DNA of 64,000 bases, taken from Cupriavidus respiraculi. GTDB taxonomy: Bacteria; Pseudomonadota; Gammaproteobacteria; Burkholderiales; Burkholderiaceae. The notes below the pieces were generated by a model. That model ran no database searches. It was not told the DNA's origin and worked only from the letters and a program-made list of their open reading frames with translations. Shown here in pieces: positions 26,872 through 35,597 of the stretch; within the stretch, counting starts at the first letter, position 1; every line of letters begins with the position of its first letter. The position numbers were made by a program, and so were the translations under genes. The stretch is from the NCBI RefSeq assembly GCF_914271545.1, contig NZ_CAJZAH010000001.1, positions 1,426,001 to 1,490,000 on the forward strand, written 5' to 3'.

Positions 26872-27858
26872 CTACTCCGCGGTGATGCCGTTGGCGCGGA
26901 TCAGCTTCGCCCAGTCCGCCGTTTCGTCGCGAATGCGCGATGCGAGCGCATCGGGCGTGCTGGCGATCGGCTCCATGCCCTGCCGTTGCAAGTCCGCGCG
27001 CACCGCAGGCGTATTGAAAACCTCGCGCACCTGCGCGTAGAGCGCATCGACGGCGGCGGGCGGCGTGGCGCGCGGCGCCAGCAGCGCGTACCACGAGCTC
27101 ACCTCGATACCGGCAAACCCCTGTTCGGCCAGCGACGGCACGTTGGGCGCCGCGGGCGAGCGCTTGCCCTGCGTCACCGCCAGCGCGCGCAACGCGCCGG
27201 ACTGGATAAACGGCGCCAGCGTCGGCAGCGTGCCGAACAGCACCGGCACCTGACCGCCCACCACATCGTTCAGCGCCTGCGTCGTGCCCTTGTACGGCAC
27301 GTGCAGCATCGCGATGCCCGCCTGTTGCGCGAACAGCTCCCCGGCCAGATGCAGGCCGCTGCCGACGCCCGGGCTGGCATACCCGAGCGGCGCCTTGCGG
27401 GCAGCGGCCTCCTTGCCCAGGCGCACGAGCTCCTGCACCGAGCGCGCCTGCACCGAGGGATTGACGGCCAGCACGTTGGGCGAGCCGGCCAGCAGCGATA
27501 CCGGACGGAAATCGCGCTCGACGTTGTACGACAGCGCGGGGAACAGCGTGGGGTTGATGGTGAGGTTGCCCGCGGGCGCGACCAGCAGCGTGCAGCCGTC
27601 GCCCGCGGCACGCCGGACCGTATCGATGCCGATATTGCCGTTGGCGCCCGGCTTGTTGTCGACGATGACCGTGGTGGCCTGGCGCTGCTGCAAGCCGTGG
27701 CCCAGCGTGCGGGCAAGCAGGTCGGCGGGGCCGCCGGCCGGGAACGGCACGACGATGCGCAGCGTGCCGCAGGCGGGGGCGGCCTGTGCCGCGGTACTGG
27801 CGGCGGCGGTGACGCAGGCGGCGAGCGTCAGGGCGGCGAAGGCGGGGCGGGAAGACAT
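26872..27858 (-). CDS. Bug/TctC-family receptor, end of molybdenum hydroxylase operon
   Basis: A 328-aa secreted receptor with signal peptide ending AAQA (about residue 26). Bug markers are LRIVVPFPAGGPADLLAR, DNKPGANGNIG and HVPYKGTTQALNDVVGGQVPV. It is the last gene of the minus-strand unit, 58 bases after the IclR gene. It has one Cys pair around CGTLR/GDGCTL that could form a disulfide in the mature protein. Ligand unknown; a carboxylate is expected from the family. Confidence 0.9.
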   Translation of the reverse strand: MSSRPAFAALTLAACVTAAASTAAQAAPACGTLRIVVPFPAGGPADLLARTLGHGLQQRQATTVIVDNKPGANGNIGIDTVRRAAGDGCTLLVAPAGNLTINPTLFPALSYNVERDFRPVSLLAGSPNVLAVNPSVQARSVQELVRLGKEAAARKAPLGYASPGVGSGLHLAGELFAQQAGIAMLHVPYKGTTQALNDVVGGQVPVLFGTLPTLAPFIQSGALRALAVTQGKRSPAAPNVPSLAEQGFAGIEVSSWYALLAPRATPPAAVDALYAQVREVFNTPAVRADLQRQGMEPIASTPDALASRIRDETADWAKLIRANGITAE

Positions 27859-27916
27859 CGGGCTAAGTCCGTTCGTTGCGTTCTGAAATGCGGGCGCCGG
27901 CCCAATTCGCGCCCCC

Positions 27917-28741
27917 TCAGCCGAGCCGCGCGGCCCGTTCGGGCAGTGGCGGGCGGTAGTCGAGCAGGCGCGACAGTTCGGCGGCGGCCTCGCGCACGCG
28001 CTCGACCATCACGTCCAGCTTGTCGGGGTCGATGCGCGATGCCGGAATGGTGGCGCCCATGGCCGCCACCACCTTGCCGCTGCGGTCGCGCACCGGCGCG
28101 GCGATGCTGGAGATGCTCGCTTCGAAGAAGCCCTCCTGCAGCACGAAGCCGCGCTCGCGGTCGCGCTGCACCATCTCGTGGAGTTCCTCCACGGTGCGCG
28201 GCGTGCTGTCGGAAAACACTTCGAGCTGCGGCTCCGGATACAGGTGGCGCAGCTCGTCCAGCGTCAGGTCCTCCAGCAGCACGCGGCCGAGCACGGTGGC
28301 GTGCGCGGGCAGCCGGGTGCCGACATTGACGTTGCTGGCGAACGGCGTCGGGGCGACCGACTTGGCGACATAGACGATGGAGCGCCCGTCGCGCACCACC
28401 AGGTTGCAGGGGAACTGGATCTCGTCGCGCAGCCGGTCCAGCAGCGGGCGGCCCAGCTCGGTCAGCTCCAGCGAGGCGAGGAATTCGAAGCCCAGCCGCA
28501 GCACGGCCATGCCCAGGCGAAACTCGCGGCCGCCCTCGGTGCGCTCCACGAACCCCATCATTTCCAGCGTGGCCAGCAGGCGGAACACGGTCGAGCGCGG
28601 CACCTTGAGCCGGCGCGCCAGTTCCGCCGCGGACAGCTGGCGCTCCTGGCGGCTGAACTCGCCCAGCAGGCGCAGCCCGCGCTCCAGGCCCGGCACGATA
28701 TAGCGTTCCTGCAGGTCTTCCGGCGATGAAGGCGTGGTCAT
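27917..28741 (-). CDS. IclR-family regulator, paralogue A
   Basis: A 274-aa IclR regulator. HTH about residues 15-75 (LSAAELARRLKVPRSTVFRLL), effector domain about 90-265 (RDGRSIVYVAKSV, LPAHATVLGRVLLEDL, FFEASISSIAAPVRDRSG). By eye about four in five residues match the regulator at 44147-45022. It lies inside the molybdenum hydroxylase operon, between the CoxG-like gene and a Bug gene, with a half-operator 33 bases in front. The start MTTPSSPED was chosen by alignment with its paralogue; the frame extends 33 residues upstream without homology. It is a likely regulator of the shared palindrome regulon (inference). Confidence 0.9.
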   Translation of the reverse strand: MTTPSSPEDLQERYIVPGLERGLRLLGEFSRQERQLSAAELARRLKVPRSTVFRLLATLEMMGFVERTEGGREFRLGMAVLRLGFEFLASLELTELGRPLLDRLRDEIQFPCNLVVRDGRSIVYVAKSVAPTPFASNVNVGTRLPAHATVLGRVLLEDLTLDELRHLYPEPQLEVFSDSTPRTVEELHEMVQRDRERGFVLQEGFFEASISSIAAPVRDRSGKVVAAMGATIPASRIDPDKLDVMVERVREAAAELSRLLDYRPPLPERAARLG

Positions 28742-28773
28742 GTTGCGAACTTGAGATGGCAGGGGATCAAACT

Positions 28774-28789
28774 GTTCCATATACCATGC
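28774..28789. promoter_or_regulatory. Half-site of the shared palindrome, before IclR paralogue A
   Basis: GTTCCATATA at 28774-28783 matches the left ten bases of the palindrome found at four other promoters, but the right arm (CCATGC) does not. It lies 33 bp upstream of the IclR start, a place suited to weak autoregulation. The similarity may be accidental. Confidence 0.35.
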
Positions 28790-28844
28790 CCGGCCGGCGT
28801 GCGGAACCCGGGCAGCGGATGGCAAGCGTACCCCCAACACCCCG

Positions 28845-29759
28845 CTATGGCTTCAGGTAGTCCCGCAGCCACGCGGAACACGCCTGCGCATGCTGCACGG
28901 GCCAGCGCACGGTGATGGTCTCGCCGGGGCGGCGCACCTCGATGCAGATATCGCTCAGCGGCCCGCGCGCCGTCGCGACGGCGGGGCGGCCCAGCAGACG
29001 CGACAGCCAGCCGCCGCCATGGGCGGCGGGCTGCGCGGCCGGCGCCTGCGGCGCCATCGTGGCGTCATCCGCCGCGGGCATCGGCGCGGGAGCCGGTTGC
29101 GCGGGCGACGGGGCGATGGCGGGGCCGCGGGCGGTGGCGGCATCGAAGGCGGTATCGGCGACCGCTTCGGCCACGCGCTTCGGCCCGGAGGCGACAGCCG
29201 CCCCGCTCGCCGCGCGGGGCGCGGCCGACGCGGTCGGCTCGGTGGCGGCCGCTGAGCGCGCGGGCGCGGCCGCCGGGGCCGGGGGCGCGCTGGCGCACTG
29301 CCGGGCCCCGTCCGGATTCTCCAGCCGTGCCACCAGGTTCTGGCAGAACTCGTCCCACATGCGGTCGGCCTTCGTCTTCATGATGCTCAGCCCGAACGTG
29401 CCGAGCCGGCCCAGCACCTCGACCTGGACCTTGGCGCGCAGCTCGGTGCGGCCGTCGGGCAGCTCGGTCAGGAAGATCTCGCTTTCCTGCTTCAGCGAAC
29501 TGGCGACCGAGGCGTCCTCGCCGGTGCCTTCGCTGCGCAGGTAGTGCGGCGCGCGCATCTCGACGATATGCGTCTTGATGCGGAAACGCGCGCTGATGAA
29601 GGCGATCTTCACCTGGATATGCGAGACGTATTCGACGTCGCTGATCACCTCGATCGATTGCATGCCGGGCACGCAGGCGCCCATCACGTTGGGGTCGAGC
29701 AGCAGTTGCCAGATGCCGGCCGCCGGGGCCGCCACGGTCAGGGTCTTTTCAATTTCCAC
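28845..29759 (-). CDS. CoxG-like SRPBCC protein with long C-terminal extension
   Basis: The first ~150 of 304 residues form a CoxG-type SRPBCC domain (MEIEKTLTVAAPAAGIWQLL, ACVPGMQSIEVI, VEVLGRLGTFGL). An Ala/Pro-rich linker (about 155-260) follows, then a conserved-looking tail (SDICIEVRRPGETITVRWPV to the end). CoxG proteins accompany molybdenum hydroxylases and help membrane association or maturation. Its start overlaps the 2Fe-2S subunit stop by 11 bases, implying translational coupling. The linker and tail suggest a second contact surface, possibly for the hydroxylase or the membrane. Confidence 0.85.
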   Translation of the reverse strand: MEIEKTLTVAAPAAGIWQLLLDPNVMGACVPGMQSIEVISDVEYVSHIQVKIAFISARFRIKTHIVEMRAPHYLRSEGTGEDASVASSLKQESEIFLTELPDGRTELRAKVQVEVLGRLGTFGLSIMKTKADRMWDEFCQNLVARLENPDGARQCASAPPAPAAAPARSAAATEPTASAAPRAASGAAVASGPKRVAEAVADTAFDAATARGPAIAPSPAQPAPAPMPAADDATMAPQAPAAQPAAHGGGWLSRLLGRPAVATARGPLSDICIEVRRPGETITVRWPVQHAQACSAWLRDYLKP

Positions 29760-30231
29760 GCAGTTTCTCCGCGGCGCACAAGACCGATTCGACGATGCCC
29801 ATATAGCCGGTGCAGCGGCACAGGTTGCCGTTGAGGCCGGCCCGGACTTCCTCTTCGGTGGGATTGGGGTTGTGCGCCAGCAGCGCGCACGAGGTCATCA
29901 GAAAGCCGGGGGTGCAATAGCCGCACTGGAGCCCGCCGTGTTCCATGAAGCATTGCTGCAGCGGATGCAGCTCGCCGTCCCTGGCCAGACCTTCGACCGT
30001 GGTGACCGACTTGCCGTCCACCTGCACCGCCAGCATCAGGCAGGACTTGACGACCTCGCCGTCCACCAGCACCGAGCAGGCACCGCAGATGCCGGTCTCG
30101 CAGCCGCGCTTGGTGCCGGTCAGATGCAGATCGTCGCGCAGCAGGTCCGACAGCATGCGGCGCGCCGGCACCTCCACCTGCTGCGGCTCGCCGTTGACCG
30201 TGACCTCGATTGTGAGTTTGTTCGTGCCCAT
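29749..30231 (-). CDS. Molybdenum hydroxylase 2Fe-2S subunit (CoxS type)
   Basis: This 160-aa subunit carries two [2Fe-2S] clusters. The plant-ferredoxin-like one has ligands in GCETGICGACSVLVDG plus a later Cys in VKSC. The helical-bundle one has CGYCTPG and CRCTGY. It passes electrons from the molybdenum site to FAD. Length and spacing are normal. It lies 24 bases after the FAD subunit gene and overlaps the CoxG-like gene. Confidence 0.95.
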   Translation of the reverse strand: MGTNKLTIEVTVNGEPQQVEVPARRMLSDLLRDDLHLTGTKRGCETGICGACSVLVDGEVVKSCLMLAVQVDGKSVTTVEGLARDGELHPLQQCFMEHGGLQCGYCTPGFLMTSCALLAHNPNPTEEEVRAGLNGNLCRCTGYMGIVESVLCAAEKLRGN

Positions 30232-30255
30232 AGGGGTTTCCTTGTTCCGCTTGCC

Positions 30256-31122
30256 TTATTCCGATAGCTGGCCGAAGAGCCCCGCGATGGTCCGGCACGC
30301 CACCACGCGCACCATCTCGCGGCGATAGGCGGCGTCGCCGCGCTGGTCCGAGACCGGCTCGATGTCGGCGGCGACGATCTCGGCCGCCTGCGCGGCCACG
30401 TCGGCGGTCACGGTCCTGCCCTCGAGGAACGCTTCCGCGCGCGGCAGCCGCGTCGGAATCGGGGTCGAGGCGCCGACCGCGATCCGGGCCTGCCGGCAGA
30501 CGCCGCCGGCCCGGCGCACGACCAGCGCCACGCTGGCCAGCGGACGATGCTCGGCCGCCGTGCGCAAGAAGCGCGAGTACTGGCCGTCCATGTCCGGCGT
30601 TGGCGCGGGCACGCGGATCTCGGTGACGATCTCGTCCGGCTGCAGCGCGGTGGTGTAGTAGTCGACCAGGAAGTCCTCGATGCGCAGCACGCGCTCGCCG
30701 TGCAGGCCGCTGAGGACGACCTTGGCCTGCAGCGCCATCAGGCACCCGGGCGGATCGGTGGAGGGGTCGGCGTAGCAGAGGTTGCCGCCGAGGGTGCCCT
30801 GGTTGCGGACCTGCGGATTGGCCACGCGCGCCGCCATGCTGGCCAGCATGGGGTAGTGAGCCTGCACCACCGGCGAGCGCGCCACGTCGGCGTGGCGCGC
30901 CAGCGCGCCGATGCGCAGGCCAACGTCCGCGTCGAAGCGGATGGCGCGCAGCGCTTCGAGGCGGCCCAGCGAGACGAGATGCGAGGGCGTGAGCATGCGC
31001 TGGCGCATGCCCAGCATCAGGGCCGTGCCCCCCGCGAAGACGCGGCAGTCGTCGCCGAGGTCGGCCAGCATGCGGCTTGCCTCCGCGACGGAGGCGGGCT
31101 GAAGGAACTCAAAGTCACGCAT
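30256..31122 (-). CDS. Molybdenum hydroxylase FAD subunit (CoxM type)
   Basis: A 288-aa FAD-binding subunit starting MRDFEFLQPASVAEA. FAD contacts are the FAGGTALMLGMR loop near residue 35 and TLGGNLCYADPSTDPP near residue 110. The start codon overlaps the end of the large-subunit gene by 8 bases, so the two are translationally coupled. In the complex it transfers electrons from the iron-sulfur subunit to the final acceptor. It lacks the extra iron-sulfur insert of 4-hydroxybenzoyl-CoA reductase as far as can be seen. Confidence 0.94.
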   Translation of the reverse strand: MRDFEFLQPASVAEASRMLADLGDDCRVFAGGTALMLGMRQRMLTPSHLVSLGRLEALRAIRFDADVGLRIGALARHADVARSPVVQAHYPMLASMAARVANPQVRNQGTLGGNLCYADPSTDPPGCLMALQAKVVLSGLHGERVLRIEDFLVDYYTTALQPDEIVTEIRVPAPTPDMDGQYSRFLRTAAEHRPLASVALVVRRAGGVCRQARIAVGASTPIPTRLPRAEAFLEGRTVTADVAAQAAEIVAADIEPVSDQRGDAAYRREMVRVVACRTIAGLFGQLSE

Positions 31123-33463
31123 GCTGGGACACCTCGTGCTGCGGCGCTTGCCGCTGTTGCCGTCCATCGCGCTCGGCCAGCGCGGCCAGCACCTTCTCGG
31201 GGGTGATGGGCAGCGAGTTGATCCGCACGCCGATGGCGTCGTACACCGCGTTCGCGATGGCCGCCGCACCGGGCAGGATGGCCGTCTCGCTGGCGCCCTT
31301 GGCGCCGTAGGGCCCGTTGGGATCGTTGGACTCGATCAGGCCGGTGCGCAGCGCGGGCACCGCGTCGGCCGTGGGCATGGTGTAGTCCGCGAAATTGCCG
31401 TTGAGAATGCGGCCGTCCTCGACCTGCACATGCTCGTAGAGGGCCCAGCCGATCGCCTGTACCGCCGCGCCATGCGTCTGCCCGTGGATGGCGAGCGGAT
31501 TGATGGCCTTGCCGCAGTCGTCCGAGATAAAGGTATCCACCACGGTTACCTGGCCCGTCCTGGTGTCGACCTCGACCTCCACCGTCTGCGCCGCGAAGGA
31601 ATAGGCCGGCGCGATATTGCCGTAGTAGTCGTTGTCGTGGTTGACGGTGGGCGCGTCGTAGCTGGCACGCACGTACAGCCCTTCGCCGCCCTGGCGCCAG
31701 ATCAGGGCCCGCGCGATATCGCCGATGGGCATGCGCTGGCTGTCGTCGCCGCGCCGGACGATGACGCCGTCGACGATGTCCAGCTCGGCCGGCGTGGCCG
31801 CCCATTTGTCGGCCGCGGCCGCCAGCAGCGTCTCGCGCGCCTCGCGCGCGGCGCGCAGCACCGCGTTGCCGGCGATGATGGTGACGCGCGAGGCCAGCGT
31901 GCCGATGCAGAAGGGCGACGTATCGGTATCCGGCACCGTGACCATGACATGCGACAGCGGCACGCCCAGTTCCTGCGCGCAGATCTGGCTGAGCATTGTG
32001 TTGGCGCCCTGCCCCATGTCGCATTCGCCCGTGACCAGCATCACCCGGCCGTCCTCGTTCACCTTGAGCAGGATGGTCGAGCCGTCCCAGTTGCCCATGG
32101 TGCGGTTGCCGCTCACGTGCATGGCGGCCGCGAGGCCCACACCGCGGCGCTTGCTGCCGGGCCGGTCGCGGCCGGCCGCGGCGGCGCCTTCGGCCTGCCT
32201 CCCGGCGCGCCGCGCCTGCCAGCCGATGGCCTCGCACGCCTGCTCCAGGCACTCGACCAGCCCGGCGCTGCCGAAGCGCCAGCCATGCACGCTGGTATCC
32301 CCCGCGCGCACCGCGTTGATCCGGTGCAGCTCCAGCGGATCCATGCCGATCATCCCCGCAAGCATGGTCAGGTGGCTGTTCAGCGGAAACAGCATCTGCT
32401 GTCCGCCGAAGCCGCGAAACGCACCGCGCGGCGGATTGTTCGTATAGACCAGCACGGCATCGGAGCGCACGTTCTCGATGCGGTGCATGTTGTCGCTGCG
32501 CATCGCGCTGACATGCATGACGTCGCCGGCCAGTCCCTGGTACGCGCCGCACTCGGCGGTGATGCGCACGTCCTTGGCCACGATGCGGCCATCGGCCGCC
32601 ACGCCCATGCGCAGCCACACGCGCGCGGGCACGCTGGAGCGTGCCCCGAGGAAATCCTCCAGGCGGTTGTTGACCAGCCGCACCGGGCGCGTGAGCCGCG
32701 TGGCGAGGAAGGCGGCGATCAGGCTGTTGCTCTCCTCGACAATCTTGCCGCCGAAGCCGCCGCCAGTGGTGGCCTGGATCACGCGGATGGTCGAGGCCGG
32801 ACGGTCCAGCGCCTCGGCCAGCCGCGCCCGCGCAAGGAACACCGACTGCGTGGAGGTCCATACCGTGAGCCGGTCGTTGCCATCGGTCGCGGCCACGGTC
32901 GCCATCGGTTCCAGGTAGCCCGGGTATTGCGACTGCACCTCGTAGGTGGCCTCGTACACCGCGGCCGCCTGCGCGAAGCCCGCTTCGACGTCGCCGCGCG
33001 CGATCTGGATGCGGTGGGCAACATTGCCGGTGTCCGGCTGCACCTGCACCGCGCCGGGCGCGAGCGCTTCGTCGGTGCTCAGCACGGCGGGCAGCACCTC
33101 GTACTCGACGTGGATCAGGTCGAGCGCATCGCGCGCCGTCTCCTCGTCCACCGCCACCACCGCAGCGACCTCCTCGCCGGTGAAGCGAACCACATCGGTG
33201 GCGAGGATGCGTTGCTCCTTGCGGTGGATGCCCCACCGGCGCGCCGGCGTGTCGGCACCGGTCACCACCAGCCGGACGCCGGGCAGCGCCGCGGCGGCGG
33301 CCGTGTCGATACGTACGATGCGGGCGTGCGGATAAGGGCTGCGCAATACCTTGGCATGCAGCATGCCGGGCAGCTTGATATCGCCGGCGTACTGCGCGCG
33401 GCCCAGCACCTTCTCTCGTGCTGTTACTTGCGGGGTGGAAACCCCCACGGTCGACTGGCTCAA
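31115..33463 (-). CDS. Molybdenum hydroxylase large subunit (xanthine dehydrogenase family)
   Basis: A 782-aa molybdopterin-binding catalytic subunit. Key parts are TGEEVAAVVAVDEETA, TGGGFGGKI near residue 240, PPRGAFRGFGGQQ near residue 355 and KGASETAILPGAAAIANAV near the C-terminus, which supplies the catalytic Glu. The active-site loop is not AYRCSFR, so it is not a form I CO dehydrogenase. The family hydroxylates carbon centres, often next to ring nitrogens, with water as oxygen source. It is preceded by a Bug receptor gene (81-base gap). Substrate is inferred to be an aromatic or heteroaromatic acid. Confidence 0.93.
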   Translation of the reverse strand: MSQSTVGVSTPQVTAREKVLGRAQYAGDIKLPGMLHAKVLRSPYPHARIVRIDTAAAAALPGVRLVVTGADTPARRWGIHRKEQRILATDVVRFTGEEVAAVVAVDEETARDALDLIHVEYEVLPAVLSTDEALAPGAVQVQPDTGNVAHRIQIARGDVEAGFAQAAAVYEATYEVQSQYPGYLEPMATVAATDGNDRLTVWTSTQSVFLARARLAEALDRPASTIRVIQATTGGGFGGKIVEESNSLIAAFLATRLTRPVRLVNNRLEDFLGARSSVPARVWLRMGVAADGRIVAKDVRITAECGAYQGLAGDVMHVSAMRSDNMHRIENVRSDAVLVYTNNPPRGAFRGFGGQQMLFPLNSHLTMLAGMIGMDPLELHRINAVRAGDTSVHGWRFGSAGLVECLEQACEAIGWQARRAGRQAEGAAAAGRDRPGSKRRGVGLAAAMHVSGNRTMGNWDGSTILLKVNEDGRVMLVTGECDMGQGANTMLSQICAQELGVPLSHVMVTVPDTDTSPFCIGTLASRVTIIAGNAVLRAAREARETLLAAAADKWAATPAELDIVDGVIVRRGDDSQRMPIGDIARALIWRQGGEGLYVRASYDAPTVNHDNDYYGNIAPAYSFAAQTVEVEVDTRTGQVTVVDTFISDDCGKAINPLAIHGQTHGAAVQAIGWALYEHVQVEDGRILNGNFADYTMPTADAVPALRTGLIESNDPNGPYGAKGASETAILPGAAAIANAVYDAIGVRINSLPITPEKVLAALAERDGRQQRQAPQHEVSQHA

Positions 33464-33544
33464 GCCGATCTCCTGCTGATGGGATGCAATGCCGGCGGCC
33501 GTGCCCCCCGGGCGGGCCGCCGGCGCACGGGGCCGCGCCGCGGC

Positions 33545-34531
33545 CTATTCGGCGGTGATGCCGAATTCCTTGATGACCTTGCCCAGGCGTTCGTAGTCCG
33601 ACGCGTTGACCCGATCGAGCACCGCGGGCGCGCCGCCCACCGGCGCCGCGCCGAAGGTCGCCATCTTCTCGGCGATCTCCGGCATCTTCACGATGTCGTT
33701 GAGCTGGTCGTTGAGCACCTTGACGATGTCCGCGGGCGTGCCCTTGGGCGCCATCACGCCATGCCAGGCGCCGACCACCACGTCCTTGTAGCCAAGCTCG
33801 GCCAGCGTCGGCACGTTGGGCAGCAGGGGCGTGCGGCGGGCGTCGGTGACGGCGAGCGCAATCAGCTTGCCGGTATTGATGTACTGCGCGACGGGACCGA
33901 GCGTGACGTAGGCAAAGTTCACGTGACCGGCCACCACATCGTTGACCGCCGGCGCCACGCCGCGGTACGGCACGTGCTGGATCTGCACGCCCGCCGCGCG
34001 GTTGAGCCATTCGCCGGCGATATGCATCGGCGATCCGGCGCCCGGGCTGCCGTAGGTGAAGGACTTGCCGGCCTTCGCGGCGGCGATCATCTCCTTCGCG
34101 GTCTTGACGCCCGCGGACGGATGCGCGACCAGGATCACCGCCTGCGTGCCGGTCTGGGCCACCGGCGTAAAGCCATTGAGGGGATCGTAGCTATTGGCGG
34201 GCGCCAGCCGCAGCACCATCGGCGCCACCGTGAACGGGTTCGGCGTGAACAGCAGCGTGTAGCCGTCGGGCGCGGCACGGCCGACATAGGTGTTGCCGAC
34301 CACCCCACCGGCACCGGGCCGGTTCTCCACGATCACCGGCTGCTTCAGGCGGGCGGACAGCTTGTCCGCATACATGCGCGCCATCGCATCGGTATCGCCG
34401 CCGGGCGGATAGGCGACGACCATGGTGATCGGCTTGCTCGGATAAGGGGCGGCTACCGCGGCGCTGGCCGCTCCCAGGCCGAGCAGCAATAGGGTGGCGC
34501 CGACAAAGTGTCTGCGGGCGTGTCTCATCAA
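33545..34531 (-). CDS. Bug/TctC-family receptor heading molybdenum hydroxylase operon
   Basis: A 328-aa receptor with signal peptide ending AVAA (about residue 28). It carries PITMVVAYPPGGDTDAMARM, NRPGAGGVVGNTYVGRAAPDG and the tail KVIKEFGITAE. It is notably similar to the Bug at 50753-51766, sharing the AYPxGGDTD loop and the KEFGI tail, which points to the same or a related ligand. First gene of the minus-strand operon. The tandem operator lies 78 bases upstream of its start. Confidence 0.92.
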   Translation of the reverse strand: MMRHARRHFVGATLLLLGLGAASAAVAAPYPSKPITMVVAYPPGGDTDAMARMYADKLSARLKQPVIVENRPGAGGVVGNTYVGRAAPDGYTLLFTPNPFTVAPMVLRLAPANSYDPLNGFTPVAQTGTQAVILVAHPSAGVKTAKEMIAAAKAGKSFTYGSPGAGSPMHIAGEWLNRAAGVQIQHVPYRGVAPAVNDVVAGHVNFAYVTLGPVAQYINTGKLIALAVTDARRTPLLPNVPTLAELGYKDVVVGAWHGVMAPKGTPADIVKVLNDQLNDIVKMPEIAEKMATFGAAPVGGAPAVLDRVNASDYERLGKVIKEFGITAE

Positions 34532-34940
34532 CGGCTCCTGTGAGGGCGCTCCACCGCTCAGGGCATCGGTGGAGACAAGGGGTGGGCTCGTGCACGCGCT
34601 CTCTGTCGCGTTTTATATATGGAACTGTGGTTTGTATTGGGAACGCACCAACCCATCGTAGGCGCTGCTTATTGATCGCTCAACTTGCGCAAAACCCTAA
34701 TTGACCCGCTTGCTTTTCTATTAGCGTTTTTTGGAAAAGCGGGGCGACTGGCTGCACCATGACCTGCCACGCCACGTCGCTCGCGGACGGGAATGGCGCG
34801 CTCCGGCGCCTGTCCGGCACCGCGTGCGGGCGCGCCGCACCAGCGTGGCCCGGCGCCCGCACGATGGCCCGGCACGGTGCGCTATGGGACAATCCCCGGC
34901 TTTGGCTTTTGCGCCACATCTCCCGCCCGGGATCCAACCG
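34532..34940. other. Divergent intergenic region, Bug operon / MarR
   Basis: 409 bases. The Bug-proximal part holds the tandem operator at 34610-34644 and an AACCCTAAT element at 34693-34701. The remainder up to the MarR start is GC-rich without recognisable promoter hexamers. Reading frames through it are not family-like. Confidence 0.6.
34610..34644 (-). promoter_or_regulatory. Tandem palindromic operator, molybdenum hydroxylase operon
   Basis: The strong site GTTTTATATATGGAAC is at 34610-34625. A degenerate site GGTTTGTATTGGGAAC (12 of 16 matching the strong site) begins exactly 19 bp farther upstream at 34629. The same pair occurs before the Rieske operon, the hydrolase and the porin gene. 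The GTTT/AAAC arms resemble IclR-family operators in general form; binding by the IclR paralogues is inferred. Confidence 0.7.
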
Positions 34941-35498
34941 ATGACACAAGACCGCAAGCCGGCAACGACGCGGCCCGACTCCCCGGGCACGCCCTGGACG
35001 GACCTGGACGAGGCGGGCAGCGGCCTCACCGTCGACAACTTTCTGACGACGATGCTGAGCCAGCTCGTCACGGCGCTACGGCACAGCGTGACGCTGCCCT
35101 ACGCCGAACAGTTTTCGCTGACGGTGCCCGAATGGCGGCTGCTGGCCCTGCTGGCCCACACCGGGCCGATCTCGTTCAGCGAGCTGGTACGGCTGTCGAC
35201 GTCGGACAAGGCGCTGGTCAGCCGCGCGCTGCGGATGCTGGAGGGCCGGGAACTGGTGACGCTGGAAGCGGAAGGCAATACGCCCCGCAAGAAGCTGAAC
35301 TGCACGATCACCCAGCAGGGGTTGGACCTGCATGCGCGGATCATGCCGATCGCGCGGCGCGAACAGGCGGCGGTGCTGCGGCTACTGGAGCCGGCGGAGC
35401 GCGAGGCGCTGTACCTGGCGCTCAGGAAGCTGCATTCGCGTTGTGTGGTCGGCGAGGACGAGGGCGCCGGGAAGGCGCTGCTGCCGGGGGAACAGTAA
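34941..35498 (+). CDS. MarR-family transcriptional regulator
   Basis: A 185-aa MarR regulator with ~30 polar leading residues. The winged HTH (about residues 60-130) contains FSELVRLSTSDKALVSRALRMLEGRELV and the wing EGNTPRKKLNCTITQQG. It is divergent from the Bug/molybdenum hydroxylase operon and convergent with the MFS gene, so it could influence the former in response to an aromatic ligand. The ATG at 34941 lacks a strong ribosome site; an upstream in-frame Met has no better context. Family is sure, target is not. Confidence 0.87.
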   Translation: MTQDRKPATTRPDSPGTPWTDLDEAGSGLTVDNFLTTMLSQLVTALRHSVTLPYAEQFSLTVPEWRLLALLAHTGPISFSELVRLSTSDKALVSRALRMLEGRELVTLEAEGNTPRKKLNCTITQQGLDLHARIMPIARREQAAVLRLLEPAEREALYLALRKLHSRCVVGEDEGAGKALLPGEQ

Positions 35499-35597
35499 GG
35501 CGGGAAACGCACCATCGTCGCCCCCGCTTTCGCGGGAGCGACGTGATGGGCGCGGGAACGACGGGATGGCCCGGCCAGCCTTCAGCCGTTCAGGCGT

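Noticed and set aside
28845-33463. Carbon monoxide dehydrogenase operon
   Set aside because: The gene order fits, but the large subunit lacks the AYRCSFR loop and the surroundings are those of aromatic-acid catabolism.
31121-34492. Plus-strand open frame of about 1120 codons opposite the molybdenum hydroxylase and Bug genes
   Set aside because: It is the mirror of well-recognised minus-strand genes. Composition is typical of a shadow frame and there is no ribosome site.
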